Part shown: piece by piece, positions 25,636 through 35,067 of the stretch
Numbering within the stretch: position 1 is the first letter of the stretch
Layout of the letters: every line of letters starts with the position of its first letter
DNA from: Candidatus Thiodiazotropha endoloripes
Lineage (GTDB): Bacteria > Pseudomonadota > Gammaproteobacteria > Chromatiales > Chromatiaceae
Direction of reading: 5' to 3'
NCBI RefSeq assembly: GCF_001708965.1
Contig: NZ_LVJW01000003.1
Location: 1,054,001-1,118,000 of the forward strand
DNA length: 64,000 bases
The notes under the pieces: model-generated
Database searches by the model: none
Seen by the model: only the letters and a program-made list of their open reading frames with translations
What the model was told of the DNA's origin: nothing
Program-made: the position numbers and the translations under genes

Positions 25636-26709
25636 TTATGCGAGTAGGGCAACACTCTTCACCTGAGCATAGAGCATCATCCCTTCATGGATCCCCATGC
25701 CCATGGCTGAGCGACGGGTAATACGTGACAACAGGGTCTGACCATCCTCCAGTTCCAGGCGCACCAGCATCTGGGTCTGGTTGATATCGTGGGTATCGAT
25801 CACCCGTGCAGGGAGTATGTTTAAAATACTGGTATCCGAATGGGCGTGTATCGCCAGACTCACATCCCTGGCCTGGATCTGCACCCGGGCGTGACGTCCG
25901 ACGGGTAGATCCTCCCTGGGTACCGCTACCCGGTTGCCCTGCAGGGAGATCCAGGTGAGGTGATAGCTGTTGTCATGGGAGCTTACCGTGCCCTCCAATA
26001 GCGCCGAGGCGTCACCGTATTCTGAGAGTGGCAGGTCGAGCCGGGTCAGCAGATTGGCGGCCTCACCCGAGGCAACCACCTTGCCCTGATCGAGCAGTAC
26101 CATTCTGTCAGCCAGTCTGGCGACCTCGTTGGGATCGTGGGAGACATAGATCGAGGGTATGCCGAACTCGTCGTGCAGGCTCTCCAGGTAGGGCAGGATG
26201 AGCTGTTTGGCGCCATGGTCCAGGGCTGACAGGGGCTCATCCATCAGTAGCAGTCTTGGACTGGTCAGCAGAGCACGGGCAATCGCCACCCGTTGACGCT
26301 CCCCGCCGGAGAGCTTGTGGGTCTCCCGTTTGAGCAAGCCGGCAATACCGAGCAGTTCCACCACATCGTGAAATGCGATCAAGCGCGCCTTCTCCGCCAC
26401 CCGGCGCATGCCGTACTCCAGATTACGTCGAACCGAGAGATGGGGAAACAGGCTCGCCTCCTGAAACACATACCCCAGCGAGCGGCGATGAGGGGGCAGA
26501 AATCTGCGCTGATCCTGCCACACCTCCTGATTGACACGAACCAGCCCCTGGGAAGGGCGCTCCAGCCCCGCTATCGCCCGCAGTACACTGGTCTTACCGG
26601 AACCGGAGGAGCCGAACAGGGCGGTGACTCCCTGGGCCGGTACGGAGAAGGCCACATCCAGATCGAATTCACCCAGCTGGTTGGATATCCGGACCTCAAT
26701 TTCGCTCAT
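25636..26709 (-). CDS. modC: Molybdate ABC transporter ATP-binding protein
   Basis: A 357-residue ATPase with Walker [10 protein letters not shown] (residues about 33-41), signature [16 protein letters not shown], Walker [14 protein letters not shown] and a switch His (YVSHD). The C-terminal part (about 290-355) carries the MOP/TOBE molybdate-binding motif [24 protein letters not shown]. It powers molybdate import for molybdoenzymes. The start overlaps the modB stop (ATGA). A decayed copy of the C-terminal domain lies 1.6 kb further on. Confidence 0.95.
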   Translation of the reverse strand: MSEIEVRISNQLGEFDLDVAFSVPAQGVTALFGSSGSGKTSVLRAIAGLERPSQGLVRVNQEVWQDQRRFLPPHRRSLGYVFQEASLFPHLSVRRNLEYGMRRVAEKARLIAFHDVVELLGIAGLLKRETHKLSGGERQRVAIARALLTSPRLLLMDEPLSALDHGAKQLILPYLESLHDEFGIPSIYVSHDPNEVARLADRMVLLDQGKVVASGEAANLLTRLDLPLSEYGDASALLEGTVSSHDNSYHLTWISLQGNRVAVPREDLPVGRHARVQIQARDVSLAIHAHSDTSILNILPARVIDTHDINQTQMLVRLELEDGQTLLSRITRRSAMGMGIHEGMMLYAQVKSVALLA

Positions 26710-27383
26710 GGACGATGGCTCCTGGTGTAACGGCCATTGACCAGGTAGAGGGTCATCAGCACCAGGAATGAGAAGGCCAGCATACCGGCGGCGAGCAGGT
26801 GTGCCTGGTCATATTCGAGGGACTCCACATGGTCGTAGATCGCCACCGAGAGCACCTTGGTCTCACCGGGGATGTTGCCGCCGATCATCAGAACCACACC
26901 GAACTCGCCGATGGTGTGGGCGAAGCAGAGTACCGCAGCGGTAAGGAATCCGGGGCGGGCGAGGGGAATCACGACGGTGAGAAAACGGTCCCAGGGGGAG
27001 GCGCGCAGGGTTGAGGCAACTTCCATCGGCCGGGGCCCCAGGGCTTCAAAGGCATTCTGCAGTGGTTGAACCACAAACGGCAGGGAGTAGAGGACCGAGG
27101 CAAACACCAGACCTTCAAAGGTAAAGGGCAGAGTACCGATACCCATTGCCTGGGTGAGCTGTCCCACCGGGCCGTCCGGGGCAAGCATGATCAGCAGATA
27201 GAAGCCGAGCACCGTGGGTGGCAGCACCAGGGGCAGGGCCACCACAGCCGCCAGGGCCTGCTTGTACCAGGCCTGGGTTCTGGCCAGCCACCAGGCGATC
27301 GGTGTGCCGATGATCAGCAGCAGCACGGTGGTGGTGCCCGCCAGTTTCAGGGTCAGCCAGACAGGCTGCCAGTCAAAGTCCAT
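26706..27383 (-). CDS. modB: Molybdate ABC transporter permease
   Basis: A 225-residue inner-membrane protein with about five helices and the permease loop [24 protein letters not shown] that docks on ModC, followed by [18 protein letters not shown] start at ATG 27383, six bases after GGAG; a TTG four codons upstream is less likely. It is the second gene of modABC, 63 bases after modA. Confidence 0.95.
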   Translation of the reverse strand: MDFDWQPVWLTLKLAGTTTVLLLIIGTPIAWWLARTQAWYKQALAAVVALPLVLPPTVLGFYLLIMLAPDGPVGQLTQAMGIGTLPFTFEGLVFASVLYSLPFVVQPLQNAFEALGPRPMEVASTLRASPWDRFLTVVIPLARPGFLTAAVLCFAHTIGEFGVVLMIGGNIPGETKVLSVAIYDHVESLEYDQAHLLAAGMLAFSFLVLMTLYLVNGRYTRSHRP

Positions 27384-27446
27384 AGTCCGCTCCAACAGAC
27401 GCTCATTGAGGGTTATGGTGGATCACCATACCCCGACTCGTACTGT

Positions 27447-28193
27447 TTACTCCACCCCATAGCCATAGCTCTGGATCACCTGTTTTGCCTCATCGCTCTT
27501 GAGAAATTCGATAAAGGCCTGGGCAGCTGGGTTGTCCCGACCCTTGTTCAGCACTACCGCTGCCTGATCGATCGGTGCGTAGTAGCTCTCCGGGATCTCC
27601 CATAAGCTACCGTTTTTCCCCGGCCATGCCTTGATCTGGGCCAAAGCGACAAAACCGGCATCCGCATTGCCGGTTGCCACGAACTGAAAGGTTTGAGCGA
27701 TCGAATCGCCCCTCACCAGTCTGGGTCGGGTCTGCTCCAGTATACCGAGATGCTGCATCACCTGTTGTGCTGCCAGGCCGTAGGGAGCGGTTTTCGGATT
27801 GGCGAGTGCCAGATGGCGGAATTCACCCGCATTGAGATAGCGCTCTCCCCGTTCAAACAGGGACTCTTTCAGGCTCCAGAGAACCAGTTTTCCCCGGGCG
27901 TAGACAAAGCCGCTGCCATTGACTGCAAGACCCTCGTTTTCTGCCTTTTGAGGCCTTGCCCGATCGGCGGCAAGAAAGAGCTCAAACGGTGCGCCATGCT
28001 CAATCTGGGAATAGAGTTTGCCGGTGGATCCGTAACTGATTCTGGTGGTATGGCCCGTCTGCTGTTCGAAACGCTCGGCCAGGATGCGGGCCACATCGGT
28101 GAAATTGGCGGCGATCGCGACTTTGACTTCTTCAGCTGCTGCTTTGGTGACAGAGAGAATGAGACTCAGCAGAATGATGATTAGCGGTTTCAC
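27447..28193 (-). CDS. modA: Molybdate ABC transporter periplasmic binding protein
   Basis: A 248-residue protein starting at a GTG, with a signal peptide (to about residue 20). Typical ModA blocks are VAIAANFTDVARILAERFEQQTGHTTRISYGSTGKLYSQI, PFELFLAADRARPQ, LALANPKTAPYGLAAQQVM and GNADAGFVALAQI. It delivers molybdate or tungstate to ModBC. No ModE operator palindrome was seen in the 270 bases upstream, which otherwise hold an AT-rich stretch (around 28330) but no gene. Confidence 0.95.
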   Translation of the reverse strand: MKPLIIILLSLILSVTKAAAEEVKVAIAANFTDVARILAERFEQQTGHTTRISYGSTGKLYSQIEHGAPFELFLAADRARPQKAENEGLAVNGSGFVYARGKLVLWSLKESLFERGERYLNAGEFRHLALANPKTAPYGLAAQQVMQHLGILEQTRPRLVRGDSIAQTFQFVATGNADAGFVALAQIKAWPGKNGSLWEIPESYYAPIDQAAVVLNKGRDNPAAQAFIEFLKSDEAKQVIQSYGYGVE

Positions 28194-28461
28194 AGATCTT
28201 CCAGGTCATGATTCGATACTACATTGGGACCACGATTCGAATCTGCCATTCAGCCGTTGTGAGCGATCGGCCGGGATGATTCGATTGGTGGTTCAATCCA
28301 ACCCTATCTCATTTTGCAATCCAGGTGCCAATATTTTTTTATATTAATTACAATGGGATAGGTTGGTGAAATTGGCAGGTGCCTGTCACTGTTACGACAA
28401 TTGTCAGTTTTGCCCCAGCTGTAGAACTGGTCTGAACAGATCTCAACCGATAGCGGTGGCC

Positions 28462-28875
28462 TTAGAGGTCTTCATGCTCTCCTTTGGCCTGACTGTGCCG
28501 GTAGCGAAGCACCAGAATTGCGAAGGTCAACATCAGAATCGCGCCTGTGACGGTGAGAATGGTCTCATTGGGCATCTGTTTGATATCGATGGTCAGCAGG
28601 CGTGTCAGCGCGGTGATCGCGATATAGATCAGAAACTGCACCGGCAGTCTGCGGGTCTTGAAATAGATCCCGACCATGGCGCCCAGTTCCAGGTAGATGA
28701 AAAGCAGCAGGATATCTTTGAGGGTTGCATGGCCGTGGCTGATCATCTCCATGTAGGCCACCGCGCCGGACCAGACCACCGTGGCACCGATCACGAACAG
28801 GCCGATGATATGAAAGGTCTCTACCAGGATATCCCCCAGTTTCTCGATGATCTGGATGCTCTTCGGTTCACTCAT
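28462..28875 (-). CDS. psiE: PsiE-family membrane protein
   Basis: A 137-residue protein with four membrane helices (about 18-40, 55-75, 80-98 and 107-127) and the PsiE pattern DILLLFIYLELGAMVGIYFKTRRLPVQFLIYIAITALTR. PsiE was first seen as a phosphate-starvation-inducible gene; its molecular role is unknown. The ATG at 28875 is preferred over the adjacent GTG, with AAGGGG upstream. It is divergent from thiL. No PHO box was identified with confidence. Confidence 0.85.
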   Translation of the reverse strand: MSEPKSIQIIEKLGDILVETFHIIGLFVIGATVVWSGAVAYMEMISHGHATLKDILLLFIYLELGAMVGIYFKTRRLPVQFLIYIAITALTRLLTIDIKQMPNETILTVTGAILMLTFAILVLRYRHSQAKGEHEDL

Positions 28876-28988
28876 CACTACGGCCCCTTTATTCTTTTTT
28901 TAATGCATCCCCTGAGGGAAACTCGCTTTGTTCTTCTTTTAGTGGAAAGTTACACTGCCAATTATAGGAGACAACTGCTGAATATTAG

Positions 28989-29972
28989 ATGAAGATTGAG
29001 AAAGAGACCCCAGAGTTCGCCCTGATTAACCAATATTTCAAACAGCTCACCACCCCTCGGCAGGATGTGGTTCTGGGTGTTGGTGATGATGCTGCCTTAC
29101 TGCAGGTGGCGGAAGATAACTTATTGGTTGTCAGTGTCGATACGCTGGTCTCCGGTGTGCACTTTTTCGAAGATGTGGCTGCCGATGCCCTGGGACACAA
29201 GGCGCTGGCCGTCAATCTGAGTGATATGGCCGCAATGGGCGCCGAACCCAGCTGGGCAACCCTGGCATTGACCCTGCCAGAGGTGGATGAAAAGTGGATC
29301 GCCGGGTTTTGTCGTGGGTTTGCCGGGTTGGCGAATCGTTTCAACGTCTCCCTGGTGGGAGGCGATACCACCAGAGGACCACTCAGCATCACCGTGCAGA
29401 TCCATGGTGTGGTTGCACAACACCAGGTTATGCGTCGGGACGGGGCCCAGGTTGGGGACGATATCTATGTCACCGGAACCCTGGGTGATGCGGCACAGGG
29501 GCTGAAACTACTCCAATCCGCACAAGCTTTGACCGCTGGCCAACAGACCATGATCGACCGGTTGGAGCGGCCGCAACCGAGAGTGGAGGCGGGCCTTGCA
29601 CTGCGCCACCTGGCCCATAGCGCCATCGACCTCTCCGACGGTCTGCTCGCCGATCTGGGACATATCCTGACACAGAGTGGTGTCGGGGCCACTCTGCAGC
29701 TTGATCAGTTGCCTCTCTCAGCCGAACTGCGTGCCGTCATGGGAGATGACAAGGATTGGTCCCGGATTGTTTCAGCAGGTGATGACTACGAACTCTGCCT
29801 GACCCTGCCTGTGGCTTGTCGTGAGGCAGTGGCGGGAGTGGCCCGACAGCTGTCACTGCCGATAAGCCGCGTAGGGTGCATCGAAGCGGATCCGGGCTTG
29901 CGTTGTTTCGATCAACAAGGTGAACCATGGCATCCACCGCAACTCGGGTTCGATCACTTCAGCACCAGCTAG
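28989..29972 (+). CDS. thiL: Thiamine-monophosphate kinase
   Basis: A 327-residue enzyme that phosphorylates thiamine monophosphate to the active cofactor. The AIR synthase/ThiL fold is shown by VVLGVGDDAALL, VSVDTLVSGVHFFED, ALAVNLSDMAAMGAEP with the metal-binding Asp, SLVGGDTTRGPLSITVQIHG, and AIDLSDGLLADLGHI. The start follows a weak ribosome site. It would normally lie between nusB and pgpA; here both neighbours are separated from it. Confidence 0.95.
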   Translation: MKIEKETPEFALINQYFKQLTTPRQDVVLGVGDDAALLQVAEDNLLVVSVDTLVSGVHFFEDVAADALGHKALAVNLSDMAAMGAEPSWATLALTLPEVDEKWIAGFCRGFAGLANRFNVSLVGGDTTRGPLSITVQIHGVVAQHQVMRRDGAQVGDDIYVTGTLGDAAQGLKLLQSAQALTAGQQTMIDRLERPQPRVEAGLALRHLAHSAIDLSDGLLADLGHILTQSGVGATLQLDQLPLSAELRAVMGDDKDWSRIVSAGDDYELCLTLPVACREAVAGVARQLSLPISRVGCIEADPGLRCFDQQGEPWHPPQLGFDHFSTS

Positions 29973-29980
29973 CACCAATG

Positions 29981-31315
29981 CTATCCATTCGACCTCTCAA
30001 ATGATTGACGAATAAAGGCCAAGGTCTTGGCCTGTTCAAAATAGTTTGTGTGGATCACTTTACTCTGCGTACCATAGTCGAGGATTTGTGAGCCCGGGAT
30101 GATCAGTTGGTCCGTCAAGTCGGTCATGGAAAGGGTGTCGACAACCAGATCGTTTTTGCCATCGAACAGGATGTCCGTACCGATATCGGCAAGCTTCATC
30201 TTCAGCTTTCCCTTACGAAACACTTTCCAGAATTTCCAACCGACTTTCTCACTCTCAAAATCGGACACAATAAAAAAATAGTCTCGATCGGCATGTGGAT
30301 TGGCGTAACTTCGTAAACTCAGTAGTTCGTAGTTGTTGCCGACCCGGGATTGACCGGCGAGTCCGGGAATGATCGCCACAACCGCATCGGCCAAGGGCGT
30401 TTTGCCGGCGACACGCAATACCGAGGTGATGATCTGAAACATACCGGTGGCAAACATCATCAGCGGTACCGCAGCGCTGACTTTGGTGAGAACATTACCG
30501 ATGTTGTAGGCCATGTCCAAAGCACCCCGGATGTTTGCCGGGGAGGCCAGCCCGGTGCCTGCCAACGGCGACCCGGCGAATACCACGCGCCTTTTGCCAC
30601 GCCCCCGGTCCAGGGCTTCGACCCACCAGCGCGTTACCACACCGCCCCGGCTGTGGCTGATGACATCCACATCGGCACTTGTATTGCCCATGGCGAGTGC
30701 GAGACTGTGGGCATTCACAAACGGACTCTTCGATAAGGTGGCATGGTCGAAAGTGAGTATCTGGTCATATTGCCGGCTTGCCCATCGCAGGAATTCATCA
30801 CCGGCCTTGAAGCCTCTTCTGTCGATCTGGTCAAAGTAGGCATCCGACTTGCTGAAGGTGCCGTGTACGAACAGCAATATTTTTTTTCCTTTGCCCAAGG
30901 GTTTGATATCTGTTCCGTCACCGACGATCTTGCCGTTCCGCCATTCACGCAAACCGCGATCGGGGGTCAATTTATTGTCGAGCAGGGCAACTGCCTGGGT
31001 GACCTGGTTATAGGGCAAGAGTGACATCGGTCGCTCCAGTTTGACCTGCTCCTGGCCCGTTACTTTACGTGGGCGTCCCCGTCGCTTGGGAGAAACCGGG
31101 GTCAGTGGACGCTCTTCAAGGCTCAGGGCTTCGCCACCGATATCCACTACCCGCATTTTGGTCATTTGTACGGCAGCCTTTTTCGCACCGGCACGGCGAG
31201 GGCCTGGCCGCCCCAGTGAATCGGCTGCTTTCAGAGTGTCGGGATCCGGCGTGAGATTGAGTTCCTCAAGCGCTCGGTCCAGATGCTTGCTGTTTACACG
31301 TATATCGTCTGTCAT
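29981..31315 (-). CDS. Alpha/beta hydrolase with AT-hook-like N-terminus, partner of the CHAT-like protein
   Basis: A 444-residue protein. The N-terminal 130 residues are basic and contain an AT-hook-like KRRGRPRK (about 77-84). From about residue 143 an alpha/beta hydrolase fold follows: ILLFVHGTF (oxyanion-hole HG), then the nucleophile elbow VISHSRGG with Ser222, and near the C-terminus DLVVDT and IHTNYF, which may provide the acid and the His. A hydrophobic stretch lies near 280-302. Similar lipase-like domains hydrolyse esters or phospholipids. Its ATG overlaps the stop of the upstream CHAT-like gene by four bases, so the two are probably a functional pair. Confidence 0.75.
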   Translation of the reverse strand: MTDDIRVNSKHLDRALEELNLTPDPDTLKAADSLGRPGPRRAGAKKAAVQMTKMRVVDIGGEALSLEERPLTPVSPKRRGRPRKVTGQEQVKLERPMSLLPYNQVTQAVALLDNKLTPDRGLREWRNGKIVGDGTDIKPLGKGKKILLFVHGTFSKSDAYFDQIDRRGFKAGDEFLRWASRQYDQILTFDHATLSKSPFVNAHSLALAMGNTSADVDVISHSRGGVVTRWWVEALDRGRGKRRVVFAGSPLAGTGLASPANIRGALDMAYNIGNVLTKVSAAVPLMMFATGMFQIITSVLRVAGKTPLADAVVAIIPGLAGQSRVGNNYELLSLRSYANPHADRDYFFIVSDFESEKVGWKFWKVFRKGKLKMKLADIGTDILFDGKNDLVVDTLSMTDLTDQLIIPGSQILDYGTQSKVIHTNYFEQAKTLAFIRQSFERSNG

Positions 31316-33570
31316 GACACTTGATTATTGATGGGTAGTGGGGTGGCGCCTTGTGGGTCACTTCTGGCCCGGCGTATGTCGATCAGAAATTGAAACCGGT
31401 CGGGATCGCTGAGTGATTCGATGCCTGCATCGCATGCAGCGAAAAAACCGCTGTTGGAGGTCAACAGGGTACTTTCAACAGGTACCAGATGCCCGGCGGA
31501 TACAAAGGCGTAAATACGCTCAAGATGGGCTTTGGAATAGATCCAGGACGGCGTACCCATGTCCTCAGTCAGTTCTTCTGCATCCGACTCACCGTCCGGG
31601 TAGTCACCTTGAACGAAGTAATCCGCCTGCTGTGGACTGCGCCAATAGCCTGGAAAAGCGTGTCCTTCGATCAGGAACAGTACCGGGTGGATCTCAATGT
31701 ACTCCAGGCAGGCTGCCAACAACAATGTCAGGTCAATGCAGGTGCCGTGAGAGCGTCGCAACACCTCTGACGGACTGCGCACCCTTTGCGCCTTGGCATA
31801 GTAGGATGGCGGTGGGTTGATGTATTGCAGGCGGTGGTCGAGGATGAGTGCTGACCAGATTGTTCTGACCTGGATATCCACCGGACCGTAGGGATCATCC
31901 GCATAGAGGCCGTAGCTCTGGTAGCCATCAAAACCGGCGTTTGGATCGTCGCTTAATGCACTCAAATAGCGTCGTGCATCAGCCACCGCGTCGATAACTG
32001 CAACATCCCTGGGCAGTACAAAGGATGGCAACCAGATACGGTCTTCGTCCGTGTCACTCCACTCCTCAAGTGGCGCAACATCCACCTGATGAGTCTTCTC
32101 CTCGATGACATTGTCATGAGCGGTAATACGTACATAAACTGTGGTTCGCAGTGTTTCCGAGAGGGTACGCAGGTAATCCCAGGAGAGCGGAATACGAATG
32201 TATTTGCCGATATCTTCAGGCTTACCCACCTCGCCGGTACTGTGGGATCCCCGGTAGGGGTACTCCTCCGCACCTACACGTGCGACGACTTCCACATGCA
32301 CTTTGTCCGGAGAATTCAGTGAAGTACGTGTTACATTGAACTGTGTGAACAGGTGGCCGCGATTGTGCAGAATCGCGTAGTTGAGACGTTGATAAGGTAC
32401 GATATCAAGCAACAGTTCACCAACACCATCCCCGCTACCGGTGGATGGCTGCTCAGTCAGCGGTAATGTCTGCCCGCGCCCGCTGATTTGATACAACAGG
32501 GAGGTGTTGGACCAGAGTACGATGCCACTGCCCTGCATACGGTACTCATCGGGCAGTTTGCGGGTCTCCTCGAAGGCCTGCTGAAAGGCGGGCAATATGT
32601 AAGTATCACGATCGTTGTGCCAGGCTCGATAGAGACTGGCGAAAAATATCTCGGCCAGATGGTCATCGATCTCATCTTGAAATCCCACCGCAACCTGGGC
32701 GCCATGGGCGACAGCCAAGGCACAAAGCCGGGCGGCGGAGTTGTAGACATTGACCGATACGAGGGCCGGTTTGAGTGCGCCTGCATTAACGATTTTAGCC
32801 AGTTCTTCTGGTTTCAGGGCTACCGCCACGCCTTGCGGATCGGAGATGATAAAACCATCCTCGTGCCGGCCCACACCTTCACTGATTTGTGGTGGTAGAT
32901 AGTGCAGCGCCTGGTGCAGATCGAATCCGGCCAGATGCACCAGCCCGGGGGACTGGTCAGCGATGCGGTCTTTCAACGCTGCACTGTTGGGATTGGGAAG
33001 CACAAAGTCCCAGTCTTTCAGGTCCAGGTTGATGCGCATCAGTTCCACTTCAGAGCGGAAGCTGTAGAGTGCCTCCAAAGGCTTTGGGGCGCATTGCGCC
33101 ATCAGTATGTTGTCGTCAGCGATGGTTGCGTAATCACTGCTGGAGTGTTCCAGCGGTAAGACCCTGGTGATCAGAAAAGGTAGTGCCGGCTGCTGTGCCT
33201 TACGGGTTTCTCGGGTCAGGGTGGATAGAAAGTACTCCCAGGGAAAAATTCTCAGTGCCCAATCCTTACTCTCACTTTCAAATGGCGGCAGGGTCACTTC
33301 GACGATGCCGCCCTTCGCCAGGCGGGTAATGATCTCCTGATGTTTTTTCGGACTCTTCAGCTCGATAAAGATTTCAGCCGCTTGTTCGACAGCCTGGCGT
33401 CGACGTTCAATGATGGCATCACTGGTCAGCCAGCGGCGGCGATTGCGCAAGGAGCGGCTCCAGCGAATGGCTGCGGCCTGAAATTTGGACCAATCGCAGG
33501 TCAGAATGACTTCATTTCCATACAGCGGACGCAGAGTGACGCTACGGCGCTCATCATGCTTGGAATTCAT
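31312..33570 (-). CDS. CHAT-like protein with C-terminal transglutaminase-like domain
   Basis: A 752-residue protein. Residues about 100-365 look like a CHAT (caspase-related) domain: RIFPWEYFL, then LVHLAGFDLHQ where CHAT proteases have HxxGHG, and LVSVNVYNSAARL where they have LNACxSA. The catalytic His and Cys positions appear to be Phe216 and Tyr276, so this domain may be inactive. Residues 385-510 are strand-rich. Residues about 560-690 resemble the transglutaminase-like domain found in some DUF4011-type helicases: INPPPSYY, RSPSEVL, HGTCIDLTLLLAACLE with Cys611, and EGHAFPGYW with His637. It is followed by a coupled hydrolase gene. An abortive-defence or signalling role is inference. 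Confidence 0.7.
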   Translation of the reverse strand: MNSKHDERRSVTLRPLYGNEVILTCDWSKFQAAAIRWSRSLRNRRRWLTSDAIIERRRQAVEQAAEIFIELKSPKKHQEIITRLAKGGIVEVTLPPFESESKDWALRIFPWEYFLSTLTRETRKAQQPALPFLITRVLPLEHSSSDYATIADDNILMAQCAPKPLEALYSFRSEVELMRINLDLKDWDFVLPNPNSAALKDRIADQSPGLVHLAGFDLHQALHYLPPQISEGVGRHEDGFIISDPQGVAVALKPEELAKIVNAGALKPALVSVNVYNSAARLCALAVAHGAQVAVGFQDEIDDHLAEIFFASLYRAWHNDRDTYILPAFQQAFEETRKLPDEYRMQGSGIVLWSNTSLLYQISGRGQTLPLTEQPSTGSGDGVGELLLDIVPYQRLNYAILHNRGHLFTQFNVTRTSLNSPDKVHVEVVARVGAEEYPYRGSHSTGEVGKPEDIGKYIRIPLSWDYLRTLSETLRTTVYVRITAHDNVIEEKTHQVDVAPLEEWSDTDEDRIWLPSFVLPRDVAVIDAVADARRYLSALSDDPNAGFDGYQSYGLYADDPYGPVDIQVRTIWSALILDHRLQYINPPPSYYAKAQRVRSPSEVLRRSHGTCIDLTLLLAACLEYIEIHPVLFLIEGHAFPGYWRSPQQADYFVQGDYPDGESDAEELTEDMGTPSWIYSKAHLERIYAFVSAGHLVPVESTLLTSNSGFFAACDAGIESLSDPDRFQFLIDIRRARSDPQGATPLPINNQVS

Positions 33571-34056
33571 AAGCTGTTGATCCTCTTTGTATTTTTTATT
33601 CCAACAAAGCGGCTTATTCTATTTCCGGCAGATCCCTAAACAATAAGGGAAGCATAGACCCACTTTTGATTGTTGTCCTATTCATTGATGTGAAATATGG
33701 ACCTGATGGTTGCCTGACAGAAAGAGATTCACTGCGATCAACTACAACCCGGCTGGCTGTTTTGTCTGACGCCTTAGATCCAGAGATTGATCGTAGTGAC
33801 TCTGTAAAGCCTATTGAGTCATAAACAGGGCTTGCATATCGCTTTCTAAGTCTTGGTAACTTTCATCGTTAAACCAAGACAATCACACATTGACTTCCTG
33901 TTATCGATACTTCATTTGTTGAGATTCACTATCTTGACTGCTGGTCCTTTCTATCCGGTTTGTTTCTTAATGATAAAAAACAGACAGAAAGACCTTTTCC
34001 GGGAGATAACCACAGGTTCTCAGTGTCAAAGAGTAAAAGCCTTACGGTGCATCGAT
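33571..34056 (+). other. Gene-free stretch between the CHAT-like gene and the cyclodeaminase
   Basis: These 486 bases separate two divergent genes. The cyclodeaminase frame is open through much of it, but the translation before 34057 shows no family similarity. I see no RNA gene, repeat or strong terminator. The promoters of both flanking genes are presumably here, but no confident box was found. Confidence 0.4.
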
Positions 34057-35067
34057 ATGCGTCTACTAACGATAAATCATATTCGTGACCTCATGCGGCA
34101 ATATGGCCTGCAGGCCTTTCTCCGGGATCTGACTACTCGTGTCAAAAGTGATTTTTCCCGCTGGGATGAGTTTGCAAAATCGGAACGTCATGCGACTCAC
34201 TTTGAGCATGGCGTAATTGAGTTGATGCCCTGTTCCGATCAAGCACACTACAGCTTCAAGTTTGTCAACGGTCACCCGGGAAATGTACAAAAAGGGCTAC
34301 CGAGTATTCTTTCACTTGGCGTGCTTGCCGAGGTGGAGACCGGCATGCCGATACTGGTTGCGGAAACGGGAATCATGACCGCCCTCAGAACCGCAGCTGT
34401 CACCGCGTTGAGTGCACGCTATCTGGCACGTCGTGACAGCCGACGGGTTGGTATCATTGGTTGTGGTGCACAAGCGGAGTTTCAACTGCTTGCGCTGGCC
34501 AATGAGTTCCCCATCGAGCAGGTAAACTATCTGGACATCGACCCCCATGCAGCGGAGAAGTTTGCACGAAATCTCTCTACTCAGGTATGGCGGATGCAAC
34601 AGAAGCAAAACCCAGAGAGCTTGCTGGAAGGGATCGATATCCTTGTGACCGCGACAGCCTCACGCAAGAAAGTGGTTTTATTCCGTGCCGATCAGATCAT
34701 TCCTGGTATGCATATTCATGCCCTTGGCGGGGATTGCCCTGGTAAAACGGAGTTGCCACCGCAACTGATCGACAGAGCAACCGTTGTCGTGGAGTATCTG
34801 CCCCAGACCCGGGTTGAGGGCGAGATTCAGAATCGGCAAGGTGCTACAGCGCCTGTGGAGCTACAATCTCTGGTTCGACAGAATCATCCTGGCCGCCAAC
34901 ATGACAGTGAGATCACACTGTTTGATGCGGTCGGTTTTGCAGTCGAGGATTTCAGTGCCCTGATGCTGCTAGAGGAATTGGCGGTGGCTCATGATATCGG
35001 TGAGTCGATCCAGCTGCTTGCAATCCCACCCGAGCCGAAAAACCTCTACGGCTATCTGATCGATTGA
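34057..35067 (+). CDS. Ornithine cyclodeaminase/mu-crystallin family protein
   Basis: A 336-residue protein from the ATG at 34057; the frame is open further upstream but family similarity begins here (MRLLTINHIRDLM). It carries the NAD-binding glycine motif RVGIIGCGAQAEFQ (about residues 130-143), TGIMTALRTAAVTALSARYLA, the DILVTATASRK block and DAVGFAVEDFSAL near the end. Family members convert ornithine to proline and ammonia or act on related amino acids. It is convergent with an arginase-like gene that overlaps its 3' end by 116 bases, so both may serve arginine breakdown (arginine to ornithine to proline). The exact substrate is not certain. Confidence 0.85.
   Translation: MRLLTINHIRDLMRQYGLQAFLRDLTTRVKSDFSRWDEFAKSERHATHFEHGVIELMPCSDQAHYSFKFVNGHPGNVQKGLPSILSLGVLAEVETGMPILVAETGIMTALRTAAVTALSARYLARRDSRRVGIIGCGAQAEFQLLALANEFPIEQVNYLDIDPHAAEKFARNLSTQVWRMQQKQNPESLLEGIDILVTATASRKKVVLFRADQIIPGMHIHALGGDCPGKTELPPQLIDRATVVVEYLPQTRVEGEIQNRQGATAPVELQSLVRQNHPGRQHDSEITLFDAVGFAVEDFSALMLLEELAVAHDIGESIQLLAIPPEPKNLYGYLID

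Noticed and set aside
28194-28461. ModE operator upstream of modA
   Set aside because: No inverted repeat matching the ModE box was found; the AT-rich stretch near 28330 is not palindromic.
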